DNA of 64,000 bases from Chionoecetes opilio (lineage: Eukaryota > Arthropoda > Malacostraca > Decapoda > Majidae), in the NCBI GenBank assembly GCA_016584305.1, contig JACEEZ010000471.1, positions 1-64,000 on the forward strand, in the 5' to 3' direction. How positions within the stretch are numbered: position 1 is the first letter of the stretch; each line of letters begins with the position of its first letter. Position numbers and translations under genes: made by a program. The notes beneath the pieces were generated by a model that was not told where the DNA came from, ran no database searches, and saw only the letters and a program-made list of their open reading frames with translations. Below are positions 1-10,500 of this stretch, in pieces.

Positions 1-122
1 AGGAGGGGGGAGAAACCGTTTTTAAAAAAAAAAGTGGGGAAGGGGGAAGAAAAAAGGGAGGGGATGGAAAAAAAGGGAAAAAGGAAAAGGAAAAAAAAGG
101 AAAAGGGGAAGAGAGAGAGGGG

Positions 123-197
<75 letters not shown>

Positions 198-200
198 GGT
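1..200. other. Homopolymer-rich low-quality edge
   Basis: Almost only purines, ending in about 34 consecutive G (from about 127) and then about 35 consecutive A (161-195). There is no coding signal. Such adjoining homopolymers are more typical of a poor long-read consensus or contig edge than of biology; that reading is inference. Confidence 0.6.
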
Positions 201-204
201 ATAC

Positions 205-576
205 TCAAACCAACCGGATCGGAGAAAGAGAACGAGACACCGACAGATATGGGGTAATAAAAGGTGTGATGTGAAGTTTTTTTCGCCTCGTTAAAAAAAA
301 AATGACATAGGTATCAAGTGGGCATATAAAAAAATGGTATTGTTTTACTTCTATCTGGTCTAGCCAATGTTCACCTGGCCCCACACCCCCAGGGGCCTCT
401 GAAGGGGTTGGTTGCCACCGGTCAGCAAGGGCGGGCAGGGGCAAGGGGGCGTCATGGGCGGGTGGGGATTTTTCCATGCCCCCCCCGCCCCCCCCGTCCC
501 CCAGCCCCGGCCCTGTTAAAGGGATTTGTTTAAGTAAATAGTAGTGTTTTGATCCCCCAGGTACCCTTACTACCAA
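205..576. repeat. Dispersed repeat, copy 1 of a pair
   Basis: This stretch aligns by eye with 6,110-6,425. Both have a T-run followed by cgcct, an A-run followed by gacataggtat, a GT-rich stretch, a C-rich core with cccccccgccccc, and the tail taaaggggttgtttaagt. The two copies differ by many homopolymer-length changes. The open frame across it is a C-rich shadow. Family unknown. Confidence 0.55.
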
Positions 577-1265
577 TCCTGTAAGAGGAGAATTTTCCTA
601 CAAACATGGGGAAATAAAAATTTGAATGAAATAAAGAAACCCCCGGAAAATTTTGGGAATAGGGCAACATTGGTAGCTAATACAAATTTTGTGGGATTGG
701 CAAATAAATAGAAGGCTCACTTTGTCATCACACTTTAAACCTCATGAGTTATGATGTCAGAAATTGTGTATGGTAGCAGCATAGTATGTGAAAGTAAAAA
801 TTTTGGAATTGCTTATTGTAAAGGCTAATGTAACCCCCCCATTAAGCAGTTACCTCCCAAATTAAAAACTAACGCTGTCTGATTGCAGCCAGATTAATTT
901 ATTTATTAAACAAACATATTAAAAATTTAGGGGAAAAACAAATATTTTTTTTGTGGTGTGACAGTAAATTTTGCAATGCATTGGTTGCAAAGAAAAAAAT
1001 ATCTACCAGTTTTATGTGGCAAAAGGGGAAAAACGAAAAAAATTTTTTTAATCTCAAAAAACTAACATAAGTATTTTGCCACACAGCCCTGCAGCCCTTT
1101 TGACTAGAGGAGTCATGCTCAATTTTTTTAAAAGGCCACAAGGGGGAAAGGGTCATCAGGGCTCCCCCAAAAGGGAAAAGCCTAAAAAATGGGTGGGGCA
1201 CAATGCACGGTAAGGGGATGATGGATGACTACCGAACATACCGAGGGGGCCAGTAATCATAGAAT
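577..1265. other. No gene seen
   Basis: AT-rich sequence with scattered homopolymers and no recognisable protein motif, tandem repeat or RNA gene. Confidence 0.5.
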
Positions 1266-1720
1266 GGGAGAGATTTCGTGACTGATACTCCAAGAAAGTT
1301 TTATTGTAGAAAGGGTAGAAGTTGAGGTATTGAAGAAGAGTGGTAGTTGTTTGGAAGTTATGTCGATTTGATAGGGGAATTTTTTTTTTTTGAGGTCGAA
1401 CAAAACAAGATTTGTTTTCCCATTCAGAGTAATAGAAAAATCGAAATTAGGCGTTCTGTGGCAACCCTCCGTGAAAATTCATTCCCGTTGAGGGCGTTTT
1501 TGAACGCATTGAAAATTTCAGGGTAGATCATAGCGAGGGGGATAAAGGGATAGGTTAGACTTAGAAAATCATAAAAAATACTAAAAAGAGAGTGGGTGAT
1601 ATGACAGAACCCGGGGAACACCCCTATTGATAATTTGGAGAAAACAATGACCATTTTCGGTAGCGCAATACAACGGTTTTTTAAAGGAAAATTGAGATGA
1701 AGGTGCAAAAAAGAAGGATA
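1266..1720 (-). pseudogene. LINE reverse transcriptase fragment (YADD-box region)
   Basis: Read on the minus strand, pieces of a non-LTR reverse transcriptase appear in order: a GHC...INRGVP stretch matching the usual SGVPQGSVLSP box, then a heavily corrupted YADDSTL box near 1,520-1,545, then the region just after it. The same DNA recurs, better preserved, at 7,530-7,880 and 13,300-13,670, where the box reads IHSYADDSTL. Frameshifts are frequent and often lie in homopolymers, so some may be sequencing errors. This is a dead fragment of a LINE family probably abundant in this genome. Confidence 0.6.
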
Positions 1721-1779
1721 AAAAAGAAAAAGAAAAAGTTTTGGAAATAATTATATGTTCCAGGTTTCCCTTTCTGTTG

Positions 1780-2440
1780 TTATTAAGTAACTGGGTAAAA
1801 CCCAAGTAAGAAACTTTCAACTGTTGGTGACACAGTAGGGGTTGATTTTTCCCCAGAAAGTGTAGAGTTGAGGGAGGGCTATACCGTCCTAGCCGACCTT
1901 CAGATGGGATTGAATAAAAGTGGGCGAGCGGTTGTTTTATAAGGGTTGTTAAAATAAAGTACCAGAACAATAATTACAAGAATAATACTATCTGTACACT
2001 GTGAGATTTATACTTAATAAGTCACGCTGTTCGTTAAGTAACGGCCCAAAGAAAAATAATGTCTAATAGACAGAGCCGGGAACAGTTAATGACGGACAAG
2101 GTACTCCACACCCCAGGTGTGGGGTACACACAGACACACGGGAGGTGTCGGAGTAGGAGCGAAAGGGTAACCGTCTCCTGGTGATCTTGTGTTTCTGTCT
2201 GTCTGTCCCCTCCCCGGCCGTTGCGAATAAGGAAAGCTCCCGGAATGGCGGGTTCCGGTGGACGTCTTCAAACCCTGTTGCACTCTCGTCAGCGTCATCA
2301 TCCTTGGGCAGGCGCTGAATGAACACACATTGTGGGCAGTCGGAACCAGGGCAGGTGCCTACCTCGGGAAAAGGGTCAGCCCCAGCATCGCTACAAGACA
2401 CTCAGACACTCGGACATTCTGTCTTATAAGAAACACATAA
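1780..2440. repeat. ~650-bp dispersed repeat, copy 1
   Basis: Matches 4,866-5,450 along its whole length. Shared landmarks include caactgttggtga, gagcggttgttttataag, cgttaagtaacggcccaaag, ccccaggtgtggggt, and a final segment with gttgcactctcgtcagcg. It contains the small palindrome ccccaggtgtgggg. Both copies abut LINE fragments. Family unknown; no convincing protein. Confidence 0.6.
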
Positions 2441-4865
2441 ATAAAAAACCGTACGCTAATATCGCTCCCCCCCATAACATGCGTCCTCGCATTTTTAAAA
2501 AGAAGTATCCCAAAACTGGGTTACATCGTTGTTTCTATACCGTTTCCAGTGTTTCCCAACCCCTTAAAAAATACTATACAGGTGAGGGTTTACATGACAA
2601 CTAGCAAAGAGGAATTTTGGTTAACGGAGTAAGATAAAGGGCAGTCCCTTTAAGGTCATCAATAAATGGTAAAATTTTTACAACGAATCAAACATATTAT
2701 AGAAAAAAAAATGACTAAAGTCTGTTAGTAATGTGTTAAATACCCCTGCAATTTTAAGAAGTGCTTTTCCCAAAACTTACCCGTAGCATTAATAACAAAA
2801 GTGTGGAGTAAGAAAAACACAACGGGCCCTTGGAAGTGGTAATAGAGGGGCATATTTATTATTATTTATTTTTTAAGCCTGCTTCTTTAAACTTAAGGAG
2901 AGATAGGCTTTAATTAAAAAAATCTGACTGGGGCGGTACAAAAAATTATCACAAACTTTTAAAAATAGCATATGTATTATTTGCATACCAAAAAAAAAGT
3001 ATAGGAACTGATTTCAGCTCAAATAGTTTTTAAAACTCAATCAAAAATGTTGTGCTGGGGGGAAAAAAAAAAAAAGGGCAGTAACTTCCCCTTGACATTG
3101 GCATTTGCTGCTTTTAAGATTTTTATTAATTTTTTTTCTTATTTATAACCTATTATTTACGGATTTTCTCAGCTAATAAAAAATGACTCGGGTCTGAAAT
3201 TAAATTTTCACTTTAAGATATGCATGTATGTTATTTCATTGCATATCAGAGAGTAATGTATTTTTAATCATTCTCTAAGAAGTGAAAGAGCTCCCTTCAG
3301 CTAGAAAGTATTCAAACCAAAAATGGCATAAGGGTCCAATGGCAGAAATTAAATCTCTTTTGACACGGGTGCCTGTCACTGGCTGCAAATTTTAATATTT
3401 TTTTGGTTAAAATTCTTAATAGAAAAAAAATTTTTCCTGGTAAAACTTGGCGAAATAGCACAGGGGGCCGGGGAAAAGAGTCTTTGGAGGGGGCAAAAAA
3501 AAACACCTGAACGGGTGTTTAGAATTTGACTTCGAGTTAGTAGGGAGTTATCTAGGTGCAGTAAGGTTATTTTATGTTTCAAACGGAGGGCTCGGAGGTG
3601 ATTACATTTTCCCTCAATTTAAGAGTTTAATTCCCCAAAAAAGGTTAATTCCCTGTACGTCATTTTCCCGCTTCCTCAGAGATAGGAGTACATCTGCTAT
3701 TTCTTATAGTACAGCAAAAATTCACTCACATTTCTAACTTTTTTTTTAAGAGTCAATAAATTTATAAGTAAAAAAATTTTAATTAAGTTAACTATTTTCT
3801 CCCATCTCCGGGGTTTTAAGGGAATTCAAAAAGGGGAAATTTAATATATTAATTTCATTTAAGGGGAAATAAAAAATTATTTAAAAATTACAAAAATTTA
3901 AAAAATATATTAGCGGGAAACTATTTAAAACATAATAAAAAAAATAAAAAATTAATTACTTTAATTCTTTCAAATGGTATTTAAAACAAAAACAAATGTG
4001 AAAAAACATATCCACCACTAAGTGTTATTTTTGGAAAAGAGTGGCTTTTTAAAAAAATGTTATGTTTTAAATAAGGCAGTGATGTTTTTTACTCACTAAC
4101 ATTTTGTAGTCAGCAAAGGGGAAGTCCACCGTACTGCTGAATCAGAAGGGGTTCCTCCAAGGGCGTTTTTTACAGATGTGAGGCTGGCTGCAAGGCTGTG
4201 AGGTGGCTGCAAGGCTGGAAGGTATGAAAGGAGTTTTGCTAGTGGGAATATTGGAAATTAAGATCGGCTAGTTTTCCGTCTCGTCCTATCTTATGATAAC
4301 AATTCAAATCTTGTCTCCCGTTGTCCATGATAAAAACTTGTACGTCTTGTTCTCGCCCCCTTAAACCTCTTCTTCCACGGTCCCCCGTCCTCGTTCTTGT
4401 CCCCTTTTAAAAAAAACGTAGTCCCCGAGCAATTAATCAAGAGAATCTTGTCCTCCTGTTTGGGCCTGAAATTTGGAGTCAATGTAGGGGGATTCTCTAT
4501 TGGGAGTTATTTAATTTATAAATCTGTTTTTTTGTGGTTTGAGTAATGATATGACGGGGAGATCTTTTAAAAGGGGGTGTGAATCGCGGAAAAAAAACGC
4601 AAGGCCCGTGTTTGTCTGACGAGCTTTAAAAAAATTTTTGTCTCTCTCGTCTCTCTCTGATTTCGTTCACACTCAATGTGTTTCCACAAATACCTCACGT
4701 GTATTAATTTTCATTATTTTTCGGGGACTGTTTTATATATTGGTGTTTGTATCCCAAGCTGTTCATCATTTTTGTTGCCTTTTTAAAAAACTTTTTTGTT
4801 ACGGGGAAAAGGGTGTCACAGCTATTTTGATTTTCCCAACGCTTTCCAGCATTTATGTTTCCTTA
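2441..4865. other. No gene seen; AT-rich, noisy
   Basis: About 2.4 kb with frequent A and T runs. Short open frames occur on both strands (for example 4,291-4,482 minus), but none shows a known domain or consistent codon use. A short direct duplication, ggctgcaaggctg, occurs at about 4,190-4,220. Confidence 0.45.
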
Positions 4866-5450
4866 CTGTGTGTTTTTTACAGGAACTGGGGTCAACCCCA
4901 AGTAAAAAATTACAACTGTTGGTGAACAGTAGGGGTTTATTTCCCCCAGAAGTGTAGAGTTGATGGGGAGGCGTTTTCGCCTAGCCAGACATTCAAATGG
5001 GAGTTGAATAAAATGGTCGAGCGGTTGTTTTATAAGGCTTGTTAAATAAAATACCGAAAAATAATTACAAGATATAATACATACTGACACGTGAGTTTAA
5101 CATTAATATGTCCGCGTTCGTTAAGTAACGGCCCAAAGAAATAATGTCTAAAGAAGACCGGGGCATTAAGACTACAAAGGGACTCCCCACCCCCAGGTGT
5201 GGGGTCACACAGAACAGGGAGGTGTCGTGAGTAGGACGCAAGGGGAAACGTTTCCCGGTGGGTCTCTGTGTCTGTCTGTCCCGTCCCCCCTCCGGCCAGT
5301 TGCCATATAAAGGGAAAATGCCGGAACTGGCAGGTTTTGGGGGGACAGTCCTCAAGCCTGTTGCACTCTCGTCAGCGTACATCCTTTGGGCAGAGCCTGA
5401 GATGACAAAAAAGTTTTCCCCCAAATACAAAAAAACCGTACTGACGATTA
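4866..5450. repeat. ~600-bp dispersed repeat, copy 2
   Basis: Second copy of the repeat at 1,780-2,440, in the same orientation, with indels mainly in homopolymers. It directly abuts the LINE fragment at 5,445-6,035. Confidence 0.6.
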
Positions 5451-6035
5451 GATAGAAGATTTGGGGAATAGATGCTTAAAATCTTCTTCCAAGGATGTTT
5501 CAGAAGCTTTAGAAAGGCAGAAATTCAAAGCTATGGGACGGTAGTTTGAAGTTTTAAACGGTCCCCTTCTTAGAAACAGGAGGGATGGAGCAAACTTCCA
5601 GCAAAAAGAAAAGGGGAAGTAATAGACAACCGGAAAAGTTTGACTAGGCAGGGAGCAATCACAGAACACATTTTTTGAAACAAAGGAGGGATCGTCAAAA
5701 CCCGTAGCTTTGAGGATCTAGGCAAGGGGGGATAGAAAACATCATAAAAAAGGGATCTTAATAACAAGCATATATTTATATTTTAGAGGGTGGAGGAAAA
5801 GGAGGAAAAAGCTTCATAACCTGAGGGAGTTTTTTGAGTAAAGGTTTGAGCAAAGATTTAGTTTTAAAATTAGATGAGACATTTGCACAGCCATCCGGAG
5901 AAACATAGGGGGGAAAGATGCAGATGAAAAATTGTTAGAGTTTTTTTTACAAACGTCAAAACCCTCGGGATTTTTAGAAATTTTTTTAAAATTTTTCTCT
6001 GACTGAAAGAGTTTTTTGTTTGAGGACAAGTTTTG
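5445..6035 (-). pseudogene. LINE reverse transcriptase N-terminal fragment
   Basis: On the minus strand, starting near 6,030, the reading shows a linker ending in PP-FLR and an alternative IPPLFQKM stretch, then VKLFRLS, WKFAPSLL and the RT box SNYRPIALNFCLSKASET. This is the usual finger region (SNYRPIALTS) of non-LTR reverse transcriptases. At least two frameshifts separate the pieces. It is probably the same family as the fragments at 1,266-1,720 and 7,530-7,880. Sequence 3' of this point in the element is replaced by the ~600-bp repeat. Confidence 0.7.
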
Positions 6036-6109
6036 GTTTGATTACGGAAAGAAATATAAAAAGCATGAGTATCAAGGGAGGAGGTTACAGTCCCGTCATG
6101 AGCGCCTCG

Positions 6110-6425
6110 CTATCTTGGACAGAGAAAAGTGTGAAGAAGTTTTTTTTTCGCCTCTTTAAAAAAAAAATTGACATAGGTATAGGGGGCGTAAAGTATTGTT
6201 ACTTCTACTCTGTCCCCCCAATTCACCTGTGCCCCACCACCACTGCCCTCTAAAGGGGGTTGGTCTGCCACGGTCATAAAAGGGAAGGGGCAGCGGCCAA
6301 GGCGGCTCATGGGGGGGTAGGGATGTCCAGCGCCCCCCCGCCCCCCCCGTCCACACCACCCCGGTCCTTTAAAGGGGTTGTTTAAGTTAAAGCTAGTGTC
6401 TTTAATCCTCCCCGGTAAATTTTTT
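6110..6425. repeat. Dispersed repeat, copy 2 of a pair
   Basis: Second copy of the repeat at 205-576, in the same orientation with similar GC-rich core and tail. Confidence 0.55.
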
Positions 6426-6489
6426 CAGTAACTATGTAATGATCATAAGTATCACAAATCATTATGGAGCCCATCACCCAATGTCCTAT

Positions 6490-6570
6490 CTAAGCAAAGC
6501 CCGTAGCCAGGATTTTGAAAATGGGTGGGGGCCCTATTTCCATCGTAGGGGGGGTTTTCCCTTTTTTATT
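6490..6570. repeat. Possible DNA-transposon terminus
   Basis: Contains cgtagccaggattttgaaaa followed by a run of G, resembling terminal inverted repeats of some hAT-like non-autonomous elements. No matching opposite end was found nearby, so this is a weak call. Confidence 0.2.
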
Positions 6571-6884
6571 TTTTTCCCTTTCCCACGTTTTGGCTCTACT
6601 AAAATTTGGTCTTTTCTACTAAAACGAGTATGTTTTTATTAAAATTTTCTATAGAATAAAATGAATGTTGTAGCTGTATAGAAAAAAATTATGTGCCATG
6701 AAAAAAAAAATTCACTTGAAAAAAGGGAAATGGCCAAGGGCGAAGAAAAAATTAAAAAAAAAACCCCGGGTAGCTGCCAGTCCCTTTTAAAGAAGATAGA
6801 AAGGGACAATAAAGAAAGACTATAAAGAAGATAGTAAAAACAAAAAAGGGAAAGAGAGGGGATTAATTCAGTTCGGGAGGTGTT

Positions 6885-7349
6885 TTATCCCTTCTCTCCA
6901 AAAAAAAAATTACTCTTTAGGCGGGGTGGGGCAATTAAAAACCCGGGAAGGGGATTTTCCAGAGTTTCCCACAAAAAAAGATGAAAGCTTTGAAGATACG
7001 GGTTTAACTCTTGCATAAAGGAAGGGGAAACAAATATGGTGAAAAATGAGTATAAATTTGTGCAGCGAGGCCGCAGAAGGAAAGGGGGGCATCCCATTAG
7101 CGGGTTTTAAAAAAGGCAGTGACATTAAAAAAAACGGTAAAAGATAACAAGAGAAGCAGAAAAAAAGGCCCGGTGACTAAAGGGTTGAAGACGGGTCAGT
7201 CGGGAAAAGAGGGAGTTGTTTAAACCCCCAAAAAGTTTTTGACTTCCCCTTTTTTTTAGGGGAGCGTATAAGGGGATCCCCCCGGGAAGCATGAGGGGAC
7301 AAAATTCCATACATGAGGGGTTTAAGGCCCCCTCCCTTTTACTAATCAT
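6885..7349 (-). pseudogene. LINE reverse transcriptase C-terminal fragment
   Basis: Two adjoining minus-strand frames give the region after the RT palm. From 7,349 down come NPSCMEF (usual IRPCMEYASHVWGG), then SLFSRLTRLQPFSHR, SLVIFYRFF, and in the next frame NGMPPFPSAASLH, LYARVKP and GNSGKSPS. In intact relatives from memory this reads as ...SLSIFYRYFHGHCSSELA...PRPRCTR...YARVN...LWNTLPSS. There is no stop-free frame across the piece. It is the 3' part of the same YADDST-type LINE family as its neighbours. Confidence 0.65.
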
Positions 7350-7447
7350 GCACCCGGGGGGAGGGGAAAAAAAAAAAGGGAAACGCAGATGTCACAGGAC
7401 TTTAAAAAAATTTCCTTAAAAAATTAGTTCCCCCCGGGAATCCCTCG

Positions 7448-7500
7448 TTTAGGTCTCACGGCCTCTTGTAGCTTCCTTATTGTTATGTTTTTTTTTGTTC
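7448..7500 (+). repeat. CR1-like LINE 3'-terminal tail
   Basis: Short match to the conserved 3' end also found at 28,308-28,610 (minus), 38,425-38,590 and 41,110-41,275: taggtctcacggcctcttgt followed by agcttcctta. It sits between two fragments of an unrelated LINE family. Confidence 0.6.
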
Positions 7501-7529
7501 TAAGCTGATTTTGTATGAGATTTAGATGT

Positions 7530-7880
7530 TTAGATTTCCAGTTTAGATTTTTTGTGACGATACTCCAAAAAAGGGTTATTGTAGAAGAAAGAGGAAAAGT
7601 TTAGTGTCATTAAAGAAGAGGGGATAGTTTTAGGAAAGGGTTTTGGCGAGTAAAATAGGTGAAGAAATGTTTTTTTGAGGCTTTGAACAAAACAAGGTTT
7701 ACTTTGCCCCAGTCAGAGATAATAGAAAGATCGGAAGTTAGGCGTTCTGTGGCAACCCTCCGTGAATAACTTCATTCCTGTTGAGTTGGAAGTCTACGGA
7801 ATGACATTAAAAAATACAAGGTAGAGTCATCAGCGTAGGAGTGGATAGGGCATAGAGTTTGACTTAGAAGATCATCCTCT
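7530..7880 (-). pseudogene. LINE reverse transcriptase YADD-box fragment (copy A)
   Basis: Minus-strand translation near 7,865-7,805 reads DDLLSQTLCPIHSYADDSTL, the catalytic YADD box of a non-LTR reverse transcriptase. Downstream (7,750-7,530) come pieces matching SDWG...VSFNASKTQ, FLHLST and finally TKNLNWK near 7,535. The frame shifts repeatedly. The fragment overlaps the start of duplicated block A and is repeated at 13,300-13,670. Confidence 0.75.
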
Positions 7881-8257
7881 TCCCTTCACTAACCTTGCGA
7901 TGTAGACACCAGATCGGGCCCTGTATTTTCGTGGGTCAGGTCCTGTTGGTTGCTGCTTTTCTCTGCCGCCTTGTATCCTGCCTCGCCACTGCCCTCCTCG
8001 CCTCCCGTCCCCGTCCTGCTGTGAAGAAAATACTATCAACACACGCCCTGTTTCAGCCCAACACACGCACAGATCAAGAACACTCCTACAGCTATATACT
8101 TAAACACTGTATCTTAGGTCTTTTTATACGTACCATGAGCCTGTACACACATGAACACAACAACAAAAAAACATATTACGTGTACACTCACCACTTATAA
8201 CTTCAGTACAACTTTCTTCTTCTTGTTAGATGTATAGTTCTATGTAAAAATAGAACT

Positions 8258-8838
8258 AGAACACACACACACCCCACACACCACACACACACACACACGC
8301 ACATACACACACGCACACACACACACACACATGTGCGCCTTATACACACACACTTATAGTTTCACTACAACTTTTTTCTTCTTGTTTTCTCGACTGTCTC
8401 CTTGATGATTGTTGTCGCTTTTCTTACTGTCAATTTACAAGACTGACACTACATGGCTCCCTCATATATTTTTCAATAGCTGGGACGCCTTGCCACCTCA
8501 CCCTCATAAATATATTCCAGCTCCTTGCATACATACATACATACAGACAGACAGACAGAGAAACACACAAACTCTCTCTTTTAACTCTCTAACAAACACA
8601 CACACACACATACTTTCTCAAACAAACACACACACACACTCTCTCTCTAACAAACACAAACACACACACACACTCTTTTTAGCTACACGCACGCACACGC
8701 ACACACACACACACACACTCTCTCTCTCTCTCTCTAATAAACACACAAACACACACACTTTCTCTCTCTCCCTCTCTAACAAACAAACAAACGCACACAC
8801 TCTCTCTCTCTAACACACACACACACACATACACACTT
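8258..8838. repeat. (AC)n and (CT)n microsatellite tract (copy A)
   Basis: Interrupted (AC)n tracts at 8,258-8,330 and mixed cacaca/ctctct with aacaaacac spacers at 8,560-8,838, including a short (cata)n and (gaca)n at 8,528-8,560. Open frames across it only encode Thr-His or Val-Cys repeats and are not genes. Confidence 0.9.
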
Positions 8839-8904
8839 TACATGGCTATAGATCACCCTCATTTTATTATGTTTGAGCCTTTAGCGCTATTTAGCATAAA
8901 AAGG

Positions 8905-9348
8905 CATTTTTTTTTTTTTTTTGAGGGCTCAGGTGGTTGGCCCTGCACATTCTGGAGAGTCGTGATGTCGGTCGCTCTCGCCCGTTGGTGGCGCAGGCTG
9001 GATTTTCATAGTGACACCTGTGGTCTTAGGTGAAGATACCGTTTTTTTTGGTGTTCGGATCCTCAGTCAGGCTCATGCTGCCACCTGGTGTTTCCTCCGT
9101 CGTACTCGCAGTCAAAAGAACAGTTATAGTAGCTGCATGCGGGTTTCTTCAGCCACTCGACGATGGATTTGACAGTTGCTTGTTGTCACAGTTGAACTTA
9201 ACTCGGGACCTTCTACTCCCCTACCATACCAGGCTCTTGTCGACCGCATTAAAGAAGCTCAAAAGAGTTGCCCCCGGCAGGATTCGAACTCGGGACATTG
9301 AGCTCACCACACCAAGACGCTAACCACTCGGCCACCGCGTCGCTGAAC
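8905..9348 (-). mobile_element. tRNA-Ser-like SINE (copy A)
   Basis: On the minus strand from 9,348 the sequence begins as a tRNA-like head. An A-box region with ggtggccgagtggttagcg is followed by a B-box region reading gagttcgaatcctg, like eukaryotic tRNA-Ser. A ~350-bp tRNA-unrelated body runs to about 8,925 and ends in a run of about 17 T on the plus strand, that is a poly(A) tail in SINE orientation. The head cannot be a functional tRNA gene because its 3' side runs straight into the body. The duplicated block carries the same insertion at 14,688-15,126. Confidence 0.75.
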
Positions 9349-9534
9349 TAATGCACTCATCTATACACGCAATACACACACGCAGACATACGTTATTGCC
9401 CCGCTCCGTCTCTACCCCCCCCCCCCCCCTCTTCATCACCAGCCAAGCGTAATGGCTGGCAAATGGGCGGCAGATGCTCACACCCACCTCCTCGTTTATC
9501 CTCCGTGGCCATTATCATCACGACTCATCAGGCT

Positions 9535-9662
9535 CAGCGCTTCTATCAATATCTTCTATCAATACGGTTATTATCTTCTATCTTCTATCAATACGGTTAT
9601 TATCTTCTATCTTCTATCAATGCGGTTATTATCTTCTATCTTCTATCAATGCGGTTATTATG
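9535..9662. repeat. 28-bp tandem repeat (copy A)
   Basis: Four units of a ~28-bp sequence built on cttctatcaatacggttatt, the later units carrying atgcgg instead of atacgg. Repeated at 15,330-15,450 in copy B. Confidence 0.9.
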
Positions 9663-9769
9663 GCTCAGTGATGTATAATTTTCCTCCACCTAGACGGAGA
9701 AAACGAGGTAGTGTAATCTTCCTGCATTTTAGGCCAGAAAAAGGATGTGTTGTGGCGTCTTAGCGTTGT

Positions 9770-10500
9770 GTATATATAGTGATGGTGTCGGTGTGTCTTG
9801 TGGTGTGGTGGTTGTGTAGGTGTGTCTTGTGTCTTGTGGTGTGGTGGTTGTGTAGGTGCGTCATGTGGTGTGGTGGTTGTCTAGGTGTGTCTTGTAGTGT
9901 GGTGGTTGTGTAGGTGCGTCTTGTGGTGTGGTGGTTGTGTAGGTGCGTCATTCATGTGGTGTGGTGGTTGTCTAGGTGTGTCTTGTAGTGTGGTGGTTGT
10001 GTAGGTGCGTCTTGTGGTGTGGTGATTGTCTAGGTGTGTCTTGTAGTGTGGTGGTGGTGTATGTGTGTAGGTGTGTCTTGTAGTGTGGTGGTTGTGTAGG
10101 TGTGTCTTGTGGTGTGATGGTGGTGTAGGTGTGTCTTGTGGTGTGGTGGTGGTGTCTGTGTGTAGGTGTGTCTTGTAGTGTGGTGGTTGTGTAGGTGTGT
10201 CTTGTAGTGTGGTGGTTGTGTAGGTGTGTCTTGTGGTGTGATGGTGGTGTAGGTGTGTCTTGTGGTGTGGTGGTGGTGTCTGTGTGTAGGTGTGTCTTGT
10301 AGTGTGGTGATTGTGTAGGTGTGTCTTGTAGTGTGGTGGTTGTGTAGGTGTGTCTTGTAGTGTGGTGGTGGTGTAAGTGTGTCTTGTGGTGTGGTGGTGG
10401 TGTAAGTGTGTTTTGTGGTGTGGTGGTGGTGTAGGTGTGTCTTGTGGTGTGGTGGTGGTGTAGGTGTGTATTGTGGTGTGGTGGTTGTATAGTGGTGTTG
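9770..10500. repeat. ~30-bp GT-rich minisatellite (copy A)
   Basis: About 25 degenerate units of a ~30-bp motif of the form gtgtcttgtggtgtggtggt plus tgtgtaggt, with longer variants carrying gtgtctgtgtgtag. The array ends abruptly near 10,500. Unit variants occur in the same order in copy B (15,556-16,290), as expected if the copies are alleles of one array. Confidence 0.9.

Noticed and set aside
2258..2604. Short open frames in the repeat at 1,780-2,440
   Set aside because: The same stretch in copy 2 (4,866-5,450) has different frames and stops, and no motif is conserved at the protein level.
9270..9348. A functional tRNA-Ser gene (also 15,050-15,126)
   Set aside because: It is the head of a ~440-bp SINE with a poly(A) tail. 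The tRNA-like part is not closed by an acceptor stem.
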